Both the position numbers and the translations under genes were made by a program. The notes under the pieces are model-generated. The model was not told the DNA's origin. It did no database searches and worked only from the letters and a program-made list of their open reading frames with translations. Below are positions 17,783-26,600 of a stretch of DNA of 33,325 bases, in pieces (the stretch's first letter is position 1; each line of letters begins with the position of its first letter). The stretch is from an uncultured Clostridia bacterium (GTDB lineage: Bacteria; Bacillota; Clostridia; Oscillospirales; SIG627). The stretch is taken from positions 1 to 33,325 of the forward strand of contig CANQBV010000018.1 in the NCBI GenBank assembly GCA_947589595.1. The letters are read 5' to 3'.

Positions 17783-17811
17783 TTGACAATTCAAGCCGAA
17801 CATGCTATACT
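17783..17811 (+). promoter_or_regulatory. Strong SigA promoter for darA-holB
   Basis: A perfect TTGACA (17783-17788), a 17-base spacer and TATACT (17806-17811), with TG one base before the -10. It lies between the ABC terminator and darA, so darA begins a new transcription unit. Confidence 0.88.
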
Positions 17812-17867
17812 ATCAATATAGGTATTGAATTTAAAATTGAATGAAAAGAAGTTGGGAGGAAAGCTCA

Positions 17868-18191
17868 ATGAAAATGGTATTTGCCGTTGTAAACAATGAC
17901 GATGCGCAGGACGTGCTGCGCTCTTTACGCAAAGAGGGTTTTTATATTACCAAGCTTGCTTCGACCGGCGGTTTTCTGATGAAGGGCAATACCACGCTGA
18001 TTTCCGTGGTAGAAAACGAACAGGTGGAAGACGTGACGGCGATCATCAAGGAGCATTCCAAACGCAGAACCCAGCTCATGCCGATCGACTATTCCCAGTT
18101 CAATCCCGGTGTGGCTCCCTATCCTGTGGAGATCACCGTGGGCGGCGCTACGATTTTTGTAGTGGACGTGGAGAAATTTGAAAGAGCATAA
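17868..18191 (+). CDS. darA: Cyclic di-AMP receptor DarA (PstA, PII-like)
   Basis: A 107-residue PII-like trimeric cytoplasmic protein that binds c-di-AMP (DUF970 family). It begins MKMVFAVVNNDDAQDVLRS, contains the family segment STGGFLMKGNTTLISVVE, and ends with VGGATIFVVDVEKFER, all typical of DarA. GGGAGG lies nine bases before the ATG at 17868. An upstream in-frame ATG at 17841 lacks a site. In many Firmicutes the order is tmk-darA-(yaaR)-holB-ricT. Here tmk is absent next to darA and holB follows after eight bases. Its downstream target is not known in any species with certainty. Confidence 0.93.
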   Translation: MKMVFAVVNNDDAQDVLRSLRKEGFYITKLASTGGFLMKGNTTLISVVENEQVEDVTAIIKEHSKRRTQLMPIDYSQFNPGVAPYPVEITVGGATIFVVDVEKFERA

Positions 18192-18199
18192 TTTTTTAT

Positions 18200-19207
18200 A
18201 TGAATCTGATTCTGGGCAATCAAAAACTACTGCAACTGCTTCTCGACGCAGCTAAAACCGGTAACTGCGCCGGCTGCTATATGATCGAAGGGGCAAACGG
18301 CACGGGCAAACTCACGATTGCAAGGTTTGTCAGTGCCGCTTTTTGTTGTGAGCATAAAAACGAAAAGGGTGAGCCCTGCCTTACCTGCAAAAACTGCCGG
18401 CAGATTTTGTCAGGTCAATATATTGACGTCTGCGAGCTGCGCCCCCCGGAGGACAAAAAAATCATCTCCGTCGATATGGTGCGCGAATTTTTAAAAAAAA
18501 CACAGCTCTCCCCTTCTCAGGGCGATTGGCGTATTTTCATTATCGAGCACAGTGAAATGATGAACAAAGAAGCGCAGAACGCCCTGTTAAAAACCATAGA
18601 AGAAGTCCCGAAAAACAGTGTTTTCTTTCTTTTGACCGAAGATCAATCCCGTCTTCTTCCCACTGTGCGAAGCCGTGCGGTAAAGGGCGTCGTTCTCCCG
18701 CTGGACCGGCAAACACTGGAAAAGGCACTCCGGGAAAAAGGGGTCCCGCAGGATCAATGGGAAATCGCCTGGTTGCTTTCCCGCGGGTCTTTAGGGAAAG
18801 CGTTGGAGATCGCGCATGACGAAAAGCTGCACACGCTGCGCGCATGCGTCGTTTCTTATTTTCAGGCGCTGCTGGACGGCAAAGGCTTTTCCGTGCTCTG
18901 CCGTATTTATTCTCCCTCGCTTTCCGAAAGAAGTGAGGTCGATGCGCTTTTCCGTATGACAAAGCTTGCCCTGCGGGACATTCTTTGCCGTATTTACGAC
19001 GCGGATTCTGTGCCGGAATTTTTTACGGACTTTGTCTTGCTTTCCGACCTGGCGGCGGTCACTTCGCCGCAAAAAGCGGCTCAGCTTTTTGACCTGGCGG
19101 AGGATATGCTGCTTGCCAATGCGAGTAACGTCAATCTGTTCTCTGCCATTTCCCATTTCAATTTTAACGCGCAGGAGCTGACAAAAAACCTTCCCTGCTT
19201 CTCATGA
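18200..19207 (+). CDS. holB: DNA polymerase III delta-prime subunit (HolB)
   Basis: Clamp-loader subunit of 335 residues. The AAA+ domain has an intact-looking P-loop GANGTGKLT (residues 31-39), whereas many delta-prime proteins have a decayed one. The zinc module is C50, C60, C63 and C66. NALLKTIEEVP and LPTVRSR are the clamp-loader motifs; the usual Cys of the SRC motif is replaced by Ala (SRA). The start is eight bases after darA with no clear Shine-Dalgarno sequence, so translation probably depends on coupling. It works with DnaE/PolC, DnaX and HolA at the fork, and dnaE is elsewhere in the window. Confidence 0.93.
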   Translation: MNLILGNQKLLQLLLDAAKTGNCAGCYMIEGANGTGKLTIARFVSAAFCCEHKNEKGEPCLTCKNCRQILSGQYIDVCELRPPEDKKIISVDMVREFLKKTQLSPSQGDWRIFIIEHSEMMNKEAQNALLKTIEEVPKNSVFFLLTEDQSRLLPTVRSRAVKGVVLPLDRQTLEKALREKGVPQDQWEIAWLLSRGSLGKALEIAHDEKLHTLRACVVSYFQALLDGKGFSVLCRIYSPSLSERSEVDALFRMTKLALRDILCRIYDADSVPEFFTDFVLLSDLAAVTSPQKAAQLFDLAEDMLLANASNVNLFSAISHFNFNAQELTKNLPCFS

Positions 19208-19326
19208 CACAGGAAATTCAGAATCGGCATAAAATAAGAATGGCTTTCTTTTTTTGTAAAGATAGCGTTTTCTACTGGTGCCGGTGCAAACGAATGTAAA
19301 GCAATTGTTAATTTTAATGCTTTTAT

Positions 19327-19355
19327 TTGAATTGTTTTCTTCTGTTTGCTATAAT
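19327..19355 (+). promoter_or_regulatory. SigA promoter with extended -10 for murA
   Basis: TTGAAT (19327-19332), 17-base spacer, TATAAT (19350-19355), and TG one base before the -10. It lies in the 178-base holB-murA gap. I see no clear terminator after holB, so murA may also receive read-through. Confidence 0.85.
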
Positions 19356-19385
19356 GAAATGTAATATGCGAAAGGATTTTCTTCT

Positions 19386-20687
19386 ATGGATACAAGCAAA
19401 GGGAAAATTATCATTTCCGGTGGAAAGCCTTTATATGGCGAAATCCCGGTATCCGGGATGAAAAACGCCGCAGTGGCGATTCTTTTTTCCACGATATTGA
19501 CTGAAGATAAATGTATCATCGAAAATCTGCCGGATATCAGCGATGTGAATGTTTCGCTGGAAATTCTCAGATCGATCGGTGTGAAAGTCCGTCATTTGGA
19601 CAAAAATACAGTTGAAATCGATTCCTCCAGTGCCGCACCGTGTGTGGCTCCCTATGAATTGGTCAGCAAAATGCGCGCTTCTTACTATCTGATCGGCGCG
19701 GAGCTGGGCAGATTCGGCAGGGCCTTCGTTGGGCTGCCGGGCGGGTGCGATTTCGGCGTCCGGCCGATCGACCAACATATTAAGGGATTCGAAGCGCTGG
19801 GAGCCGACGCCAAGATAGACGGCGGGTACATAGAAGCCAGCTGCCCGGACGGCGTTTTACACGGAAATTCAGTTTACATGGACGTTGTTACCGTGGGCGG
19901 TACGATCAATTTGATGCTGGCCGCCGTGAGAGCGGAGGGTATCACTGTAATTGAAAACGCGGCGCATGAGCCGCATATTGTGGATACGGCAAACTTTCTC
20001 AATGCCTGTGGCGCAGATATTCGCGGCGCCGGTACGGGCGTGATCAAGATTCTCGGCGTAAAAAAACTGCACGGCGGAACCTATACCATTGTTCCCGATA
20101 TGATCGAAGCCGGCACCTTTATGATCCTCGCGGCCGCCACCGGCGGAAATTTAAAAGTGACGAATCTGATTCCCAAACATATGGATTCTGTGACCGCCAA
20201 GCTTTGTGAAATGGGCGTTAAAGTAGAAGAAGACGGCGATTCTTTAACTGTTTCCCGCGGGGATGAGGAATTGCAGCACGTCAATGTAAAAACACAGCCC
20301 TACCCCGGTTTTCCCACTGATATGAATCCGCAGATGGGCGTTTTGCTCTGTCTTGCCAAAGGCATTTCTCACTTGACGGAAAACGTATGGGAATCGCGCT
20401 TTCGTTATGTGGAAGAACTGAAGCGTATGGGCGCCAAAATCCAGGTAAACGGCAGAACCGCTGAATTCACCGGAGTGCCTTCGCTTCATGCGGCAAGTGT
20501 CCGCGCAGTGGATCTGCGCGCCGGCAGCGCCATGGTGATTGCCGCGCTGGCGACCCCCGGGATTACGGAAATTGAAGAGATTCATCATATTTTCCGCGGC
20601 TATGAAAACCTGATCGAAAAATTACGGGCGATCGGCGCGGATATCAAGGTGGCGTACCCCGAAAATATCAGTTACAACGTTTTTTAA
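19386..20687 (+). CDS. murA: UDP-N-acetylglucosamine 1-carboxyvinyltransferase (MurA)
   Basis: First committed step of peptidoglycan synthesis: transfers enolpyruvate from PEP to UDP-GlcNAc in the cytoplasm. At 433 residues it is a full EPSP-synthase-fold protein. SGMKNAAV places Lys26-Asn27 where E. coli has Lys22-Asn23. The active-site loop GLPGGCDFGVRPID has the catalytic Cys121, the target of fosfomycin, so no Cys-to-Asp resistance substitution is present. DMNPQMGVLLCLAKG and RAGSAMVIAALA carry further conserved residues. AAAGGA precedes the ATG. Gram-positives often have two MurA copies; which one this is cannot be told. It separates holB from ricT, which are neighbours in Bacillus. Confidence 0.96.
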   Translation: MDTSKGKIIISGGKPLYGEIPVSGMKNAAVAILFSTILTEDKCIIENLPDISDVNVSLEILRSIGVKVRHLDKNTVEIDSSSAAPCVAPYELVSKMRASYYLIGAELGRFGRAFVGLPGGCDFGVRPIDQHIKGFEALGADAKIDGGYIEASCPDGVLHGNSVYMDVVTVGGTINLMLAAVRAEGITVIENAAHEPHIVDTANFLNACGADIRGAGTGVIKILGVKKLHGGTYTIVPDMIEAGTFMILAAATGGNLKVTNLIPKHMDSVTAKLCEMGVKVEEDGDSLTVSRGDEELQHVNVKTQPYPGFPTDMNPQMGVLLCLAKGISHLTENVWESRFRYVEELKRMGAKIQVNGRTAEFTGVPSLHAASVRAVDLRAGSAMVIAALATPGITEIEEIHHIFRGYENLIEKLRAIGADIKVAYPENISYNVF

Positions 20688-20696
20688 GAGGGATTC

Positions 20697-21650
20697 ATGA
20701 AAAACAAGGAAAAAGCAAAAATCCGTTTCAAAAAAGCGGGATTTCCCGCTCCGGCGGCTGAAAAGCCGGAAGCGATTCCGCAAACGGACGGAGCAGAAAA
20801 TAATATAGAAAGCTACGAAATCATCGGCGTTCGTTTTAAACCGGTGGGAAAAACCTACTATTTTGATCCCAACGGCAAAACGCTTGCTCTCGGCGATTCT
20901 GTGGTTGTGGAAACCAGTCGCGGCGTGGAATTGGGGCAAGTGAGCGTCGCCAATAAAACTGTCACCTCCCGCGAGGTGGTACCGCCTCTGAAAAAAATGC
21001 TGCGCATTGCCACGGAAGAGGACTTGGCGCACCACCGCGAAGCAAAGGAGCTCGAGGAAAGGGCGCGCAAGGTCTGGTATCAGAAAATCGAAGGCTCCGG
21101 GCTGGCTATGGCGCTTTCCGATGTGGATTGCACCTTCGACCGCTCCAAGCTGGTCTTTTATTTCACGGCCGAAGGCAGAGTGGATTTTCGTGAGTTTGTA
21201 AAAGAGTTAGCCTCTGTGTTTAAAATGCGGATTGAGCTTCGACAGATCGGCGTGCGCGACGAAGCCAAACAGCTGGGAGGACTCGGCATTTGCGGCAGAC
21301 CGCTTTGCTGCAATACCTTCCTGGAGGATTTCCAGCAGGTTTCGATCAAAATGGCGAAGGAACAAAATCTTTCCCTCAATTCCGCTAAAATCAGCGGGAC
21401 CTGCGGACGGCTGATGTGCTGCCTGCGCTATGAAAACGACACCTATTCCAAAGCCGCAAAGCTTTGTCCGAAGCAGGATCAATATGTACAAACTCCCGAC
21501 GGAAACGGCACGGTGCTGGAAACCAACGTTCTGGCGGAAAAATGCAGAGTGCGGCTGGACGGCGATACCGCGGTGATCAGCACCTACCCTGCTCAAGAGC
21601 TGAAGGTACTGCCGAAACCGAAAAAAGAAGAACCCAAATCAAAGCAGTAA
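20697..21650 (+). CDS. ricT: PSP1-domain regulator RicT (YaaT)
   Basis: A 317-residue protein of the PSP1 family. In Bacillus RicT forms the [4Fe-4S] Ric (Y) complex with RicA and RicF and promotes RNase Y mRNA maturation, sporulation and competence. The core has GVRFKPVGKTYYFDP and the two Cys-rich motifs GGLGICGRPLCCNTFL and SGTCGRLMCCLRYEND. The N-terminal 40 residues and the C-terminal Lys/Pro/Glu tail are low complexity. GAGGG precedes the ATG, nine bases after murA, so the two are probably cotranscribed. RicA and RicF genes are not visible here. Confidence 0.92.
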   Translation: MKNKEKAKIRFKKAGFPAPAAEKPEAIPQTDGAENNIESYEIIGVRFKPVGKTYYFDPNGKTLALGDSVVVETSRGVELGQVSVANKTVTSREVVPPLKKMLRIATEEDLAHHREAKELEERARKVWYQKIEGSGLAMALSDVDCTFDRSKLVFYFTAEGRVDFREFVKELASVFKMRIELRQIGVRDEAKQLGGLGICGRPLCCNTFLEDFQQVSIKMAKEQNLSLNSAKISGTCGRLMCCLRYENDTYSKAAKLCPKQDQYVQTPDGNGTVLETNVLAEKCRVRLDGDTAVISTYPAQELKVLPKPKKEEPKSKQ

Positions 21651-21692
21651 CCATAGGGTAACCGTTTTGTGAATCGAATTTTGAAAAACCTC

Positions 21693-21720
21693 TTGTTTTT
21701 TGAAATATTCCTGCTATAAT
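21693..21720 (+). promoter_or_regulatory. SigA promoter with extended -10 for the ferredoxin gene
   Basis: TTGTTT (21693-21698), 16-base spacer, TATAAT (21715-21720), preceded by TG at the extended -10 position. Confidence 0.78.
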
Positions 21721-21751
21721 ATGGATAGAAAAATTATTTGGAGGTATCCCT

Positions 21752-21925
21752 ATGGCATACAAGATCTCTGATGAATGTGTTGGTTGCCTGGCTTGTGTTG
21801 ATGAATGCCCTGTCAGCGCGATCAGCGAAAATGAAGGCAAGGCCTGCATCGACCCCGAAGTGTGCATCGAATGCGGTGCTTGCGCCGGCGTTTGCCCGGT
21901 CGAAGCTCCTCAGCCTGAAGTATAA
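21752..21925 (+). CDS. 2[4Fe-4S] ferredoxin
   Basis: A 57-residue clostridial-type ferredoxin. Two classic CxxCxxCxxxCP motifs are complete: Cys9, 12, 15, 19 and Cys38, 41, 44, 48, each followed by Pro. Cys32 is an extra cysteine between them. It carries low-potential electrons in the cytoplasm for anaerobic enzymes such as pyruvate:ferredoxin oxidoreductase and hydrogenase. TTGGAGG lies before the ATG. It has its own promoter and a strong terminator, so it is a single-gene unit and is probably highly expressed. Confidence 0.96.
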   Translation: MAYKISDECVGCLACVDECPVSAISENEGKACIDPEVCIECGACAGVCPVEAPQPEV

Positions 21926-21934
21926 ATCAAAGAT

Positions 21935-21966
21935 AAAAAAAGAGAGCCGCACGGCTCTCTTTTTTT
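21935..21966. terminator. Rho-independent terminator after the ferredoxin gene
   Basis: Seven A plus GAGAGCC (21935-21948) pair with GGCTCTC plus seven T (21953-21966), a 14-bp stem with a four-base loop. The T-run on one side and A-run on the other could work on both strands, but the plus strand is the relevant one. Confidence 0.93.
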
Positions 21967-22009
21967 ATGCTTCCCAAGCGGAAAATAGCGGAATTTCCGC
22001 GGGAATTTG

Positions 22010-22038
22010 TTGACAGAAAGAAGCAAATACTGTATAAT
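22010..22038 (+). promoter_or_regulatory. Consensus SigA promoter for the Ldh-family dehydrogenase
   Basis: TTGACA (22010-22015), 17-base spacer and TATAAT (22033-22038): a full match to the SigA consensus. The leader is about 23 bases, leaving little room for RNA-level control. Confidence 0.92.
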
Positions 22039-22067
22039 ATACGGGAAACTAAGAAAAGAGGAAACTT

Positions 22068-23195
22068 ATGGACAACTACATGAATTATCCTTACGAGAAA
22101 ATTAAAAAGTTCTGTGAGGATGCCTTTGAAAAATTCGGCTTTAATAAAGAAGAAGCCAGAATCATTACCGACGTACTGCTGCTTTCCGATCTGTTCGGTA
22201 TTGAATCGCATGGCACGCAGCGTTTGGTACGCTACCACAAGAGCATTGAAAAAGGAATGATCAAGGTAGACGCGAAGCCCGAAACCGTGTTTGAAACTCC
22301 CGTTTCCGCCGTGATCGACGCCAAGGACGGCATGGGACAGGTCGTCGCTTACAGAGCAATGGAGCTTGCCATTGAAAAAGCCAGAAAGGTGGGTATGGCG
22401 TTCGTTACCGTTCGCAATTCCAACCACTACGGTATTGCCGGTTATTATGCCAAAATGGCTTCCGACCAGGGACTGATCGGTATTTCCACCACCAACACCA
22501 ACCCCATCATGGTGCCGACCTACGGCAGAAAAGCCATGCTGGGTACCAACCCCATTGCCATTGCTTTCCCGGCGGAACCTTACCCCTTTCTGTTCGACGC
22601 TTCCACCACTGTGGTCACGCGCGGAAAGCTGGAAGTCTACAATAAACTGGATAAGCCCCTGCACGACGGCTGGGCGATCGACGCTACCGGCAACGGCTCT
22701 ACCGACGCGGCAAACGTGCTGCGCTGCATTAACGATCATTTGGGCGGCGGTATTTTGCCTCTCGGCGGCATTTCCGAAGACACCGGCAGCCACAAGGGCT
22801 ATGGCTGGGGCATGGTGGCAGAACTGTTTACCTCTATCGTTTCGCTCGGTACGACTTCCGATAAAACCGGGTCCGGCGGTAAGGGTGGTATTTGCCACGG
22901 CTTCTTTGTTATGGATCCCGCCATTTGCGGCGACCCTGATGCCATTAAAGCGCACCTTTCCGCTTATCTGAAAGAGTTGCGCGACGCTCCCAAAGCCGAA
23001 GGCCAGACCCGTATTTACACCCATGGCGAAAAAGAAGTCTTTGCCATGCAAGACCGCCTGAAAAACGGTATCAACGTCAATATTAACACCGTTGCCGAAA
23101 TGCGCGATATGGCACAGTACCTCGGCATGGACGTTGTGGCTTATCTCGGCGAGGAAGCGCTGAGTATTAAAGGCAAAGAAAGCGTTTATAAATAA
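22068..23195 (+). CDS. Ldh2-family malate/L-lactate/ureidoglycolate dehydrogenase
   Basis: A 375-residue NAD(P)-dependent oxidoreductase of the Ldh2/MDH2 family (AllD, YlbC, YbiC-like), unrelated to the classical Rossmann LDH/MDH. Visible conserved segments are DLFGIESHGTQRL, NSNHYGIAGYYAKMA with the catalytic His, MLGTNPIAIAFPAE, DASTTVVTRGKLE and SHKGYGWGMVAELF. AGAGG precedes the ATG. The substrate cannot be read from sequence; malate or L-lactate are the usual ones. A perfect promoter and strong terminator suggest high single-gene expression, consistent with central metabolism. Confidence 0.9.
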   Translation: MDNYMNYPYEKIKKFCEDAFEKFGFNKEEARIITDVLLLSDLFGIESHGTQRLVRYHKSIEKGMIKVDAKPETVFETPVSAVIDAKDGMGQVVAYRAMELAIEKARKVGMAFVTVRNSNHYGIAGYYAKMASDQGLIGISTTNTNPIMVPTYGRKAMLGTNPIAIAFPAEPYPFLFDASTTVVTRGKLEVYNKLDKPLHDGWAIDATGNGSTDAANVLRCINDHLGGGILPLGGISEDTGSHKGYGWGMVAELFTSIVSLGTTSDKTGSGGKGGICHGFFVMDPAICGDPDAIKAHLSAYLKELRDAPKAEGQTRIYTHGEKEVFAMQDRLKNGINVNINTVAEMRDMAQYLGMDVVAYLGEEALSIKGKESVYK

Positions 23196-23200
23196 TGCTG

Positions 23201-23234
23201 AAAAAGGCGGCGCATCAATAGCACCGCCTTTTTT
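23201..23234 (+). terminator. Rho-independent terminator after the dehydrogenase gene
   Basis: GGCGG-C-GC (23206-23213) pairs with GC-A-CCGCC (23221-23228) with one mismatch and a seven-base loop, then six T. The A-run before it extends the stem. Confidence 0.88.
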
Positions 23235-23301
23235 ATAAAAATTATGAGAAAAATACAACGCCGCAAAGTTTCGCAGAATTTCGATAGCTCCCTTTTCAGG
23301 A

Positions 23302-23327
23302 AAAGCCGCCTCGAGCGAGGCGGCTTT
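23302..23327 (-). terminator. Terminator after the small membrane protein gene
   Basis: AAAGCCGCCTC (23302-23312) pairs perfectly with GAGGCGGCTTT (23317-23327) around GAGC, four bases past the minus-strand stop. The T-run is only four long, so it may be modest. Confidence 0.78.
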
Positions 23328-23330
23328 CTC

Positions 23331-23663
23331 CTAGTTCAGCGCCCGCTTCAAATCCCAATAAAGCGCTTCGTTTAAAAAGAGCGACTTGGGACGAACGAAA
23401 GGAAAAAGATCCCGCGCTTTTTTCTTTTCGCCTGCCCGCAGGAGAGAATCGCACAGCTGCAGCATGAGCGCATTGCGGAGAGGCTTCCACTTTGTGTGGT
23501 TGAGCATTTCCTGTATGACAGCCGCCTGCGCCTGCGGATCCTTTTCCAGCGGCGCGGTTTTGCGGTACAAACGCACGTTGAAGGACATCAAAACAACAAT
23601 AAAAATCACAAACGCAAAGCAAAGACAAGTCAATACGGAACAAACAATGGTAAACAGCTGCAT
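23331..23663 (-). CDS. Small membrane protein of unknown function
   Basis: A 110-residue protein with one N-terminal hydrophobic helix (about residues 5-27, FTIVCSVLTCLCFAFVIFIVV) and a charged cytoplasmic-looking C-terminal part. That part is helical, with LNHTKWKPLRNALMLQLCDSLLRAG resembling a tetratricopeptide-like hairpin; this is inference. Its ATG overlaps the stop codon of the amidase fusion gene (TAATG), so the two are translationally coupled. That suggests a partner of the secreted cell-wall enzyme. I do not recognise the family. Confidence 0.65.
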   Translation of the reverse strand: MQLFTIVCSVLTCLCFAFVIFIVVLMSFNVRLYRKTAPLEKDPQAQAAVIQEMLNHTKWKPLRNALMLQLCDSLLRAGEKKKARDLFPFVRPKSLFLNEALYWDLKRALN

Positions 23664-26600
23664 TATCGATTCCCCTCCAAAAAGCCTGCCTGGTTTCGGT
23701 AATACTCCAAAACGCCATTTGCGATCGCTTCAGCGCAGGTATCGGCATAGTCCGCACGCAGCTGGCGTTCATATTCCGCCGGTGAACAAATAAAGCCCAG
23801 CTCCAAAAGTGCCTGTGGAAATTTATAGTTACGGCAGAGCGCTAATTCCTGCGCATTCACACCGTAGTTATAAGCGCTCAGCGCCTGGCGAACGCTTTGC
23901 TGCAGGGGCTTGGCAAGACCCAAACCGGCGTCAGACCAATAAAGCCCCAACACACCGCGGGCGGCATTGGTATCGCTGGATTCCACTACCGAGTTGTGAT
24001 GCACGGAAACGCAAAAGTCAGGGTGAATTTCATTTAAAAAATCCATTCTTTCATTCAGCGAAACCGCAGTATCGTCCGAGCGGGTAAGAAAGACCTCGGC
24101 ACCCAGCGCCTTCAATTTTTCTGAAAGTGCCAGCGCGACGGAAAGATTCAAATCCTTCTCATTATGACCGGAAAGATAGCCCAGAGCGCCGGAATCGTTT
24201 CCACCGTGCCCGGCGTCAACGATTATGCGCTTTCCCTGCAGCGGCGTTTCACTGTCGGGAAGCTTTTGCGGTAAGGTAAAGGAAAAAAGGATACCGGAAT
24301 CGGTATAGGTATAATCAAAACCGTAAAAGTTTTCCACGTTATAGAGCGAAAGAGAAAACACCGTCCGGTCGCCGGAGGGGGTTTTCCGGATCGCAGAAAA
24401 AAGCGGATTTTCCGCAAGGCTTGCCGTACCGGAGGACGCCAGGTGGAAAAGCGAAATTTCAAGCGCGCCGTCCTTTATTTTCGCATGGATCGGCACGCTG
24501 CGAGATACCGGAAACAGGATTTCAAATCTCCCATCCTTGCTTTCCGAAGAAACAGCGCCAATGGAAGCCGCGGAAAGCGCTGCTGATTTTTCGATCGCAA
24601 TATTATCCTCATGGATCCAGCCGCCAAACGCAAGCTGGTAATATTTGCCCTGCTGAGCAATAATTTCATCCTCCATGCCGCGATTGGTATTCAGATAGTC
24701 CTCATAAAATGAACTGGTAGGCGATATTTTCAAAAACGAATAATCCTTCACCACCGTAGCTTTCAGATGAAGATTTTCGGGAATTACAAAAAGCTCGCCG
24801 CCTTCTGCGGATACGCTTTTCTCATTGCGTGTACAAGTGAAAATGATCGTGCCGATTTTCTGCATCTCTTCCCCATCGCGTACGACAGGCATAGTATATG
24901 TGCCGGTATAGGTTTGCGCAATATATTCACCGGAACCGGAAACTGACCCCTGCGCGTTGAGCCGCACGGTCTGACCGCCAATACTCGCCGAAACCACGCT
25001 CCCGGAAGGCGCCACAACCTGCAGATCAAGCTTTTTGCCGCTGCGCGCAGCGGCAATTTCCGCTTTTGCCGGAACGGTACTTTTGATCATAAACCGTCCC
25101 AGGTCATTGGAGGAATTGTTTTGCACGCGATTGATAACCAAGGTATATTGCTCTCCGTTTTGCGAAAGAGTCAGCCGGTTGGCGCCGTAATTTAACGCCT
25201 GATGAATGGAAAAGAAACCGCTTTTGGTGCGAGCAACCTTCCCCGTTTCGGAATAGACCGGCACAGACGGGTCGGAAGAAGCCAGTACAAAAACAAACGG
25301 CAGCGTTGTGGAATAGGAATTCCTGGGAAAGCTGAAAGAGATCCCGCGGCCGGTAAACGGAACGCTTTCGGAAACTGAAAACGCGTCTTCATAGAGCTCG
25401 CTCAAAGCATCCCGCACGCCGGCGGTGTTTTCCGCAATTGCAGCGTAGCTATAGAATATACTTCCTCCCACGTTCATGTAGGCGCGAGCAAACTGCACCT
25501 GCTGGCAAATTTCATCGGCTCCCAGCTTCCAATCGCTAACCTTATATACAGCGTGCGATGGAATGAGCTTGACTGCGGTACCATCCACCTGCGCGCTCCA
25601 CCAGCGGGTAAGCTCGGCAAAATCCGCCGCGGAATAGCCGCGTTCCCAATAGATTTGCGGGGAAATATAATCGATATAGCCACCCTCGATCCAAGCGAGC
25701 GGATCGCAATATAGCGAGGAATAGCTTTCAAAAGCGCTTGTTTTGCTGCCGCGAGGATCGGAGGCTTTATTCTGCCAAACCCCAAACGGACTGACGCCAA
25801 AGGAAAGCTCGGAATCGATTCCTTTTATGGTTTCATAGGTTTTACGGATCATGGTATTGACGTTTTCGCGCCGCCAATCCGCCAGGCTCTGCCCGGAAGC
25901 AGCCAGCGCAGCATAATCCTCCGCGTCCTTAAAGCTTTCGCCGCTCACCGGATAAGGATAGAAATAATCGTCATACAGGACCCCGTCGACGTCGTAATTT
26001 TCACAGATCTCGCGGATGCCGGAGAGGATCAATTCCTGCACTTCCGGCAAGGCGGGGTTATACATCAGTTTCCCGCCGTAGAAAATGCACCAATCGGGGT
26101 GAATTTTCGCCGGGTTTCGGTCAGAAAGCGCGGCAAGGGCTTCTTCGGCATTTTCGGATGTGAAATTGGTGATTCGGTATGGGTTGACCCAGGCGATCGG
26201 AGATACCTGCGCTTCCCGGCAAGCGGTAATAAAATAGGCAAAGGGATCAAAAGCAAGACTTTCCCCTTCTGTTTTTACTAAATACCGCGAACTCGGAAAA
26301 ATTTTGGATACATACAGCGCGTCCCCCGTGGGGCGCACCTGAAAGAAAATGGTATTCAGCCCGGCAGAAACCGAGGTCTGCACAATGCGGTCGATCTCTT
26401 TTTTCAATTCTTCTTCGGAAAGCCCGGGCTTGGACGGAAAATTCAAATTTAAAACCGTAGCAACATAAACACCGCGCATTTCATCACTCTCATCGGCAGT
26501 TTGGTGCGGCAGCTCCGCTTCTTCGGTTGTCTGAGGTGTTTGAGGTGTTTCTTCCTGCAGCGGCGCCGCGGCAAATCTCTCCGAACCGGTCAGCAAAATA

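Noticed and set aside
21927-23258. Long open frame on the minus strand (443 residues)
   Set aside because: Antisense to the Ldh-family dehydrogenase gene, and it would run through two strong terminators; no motif.
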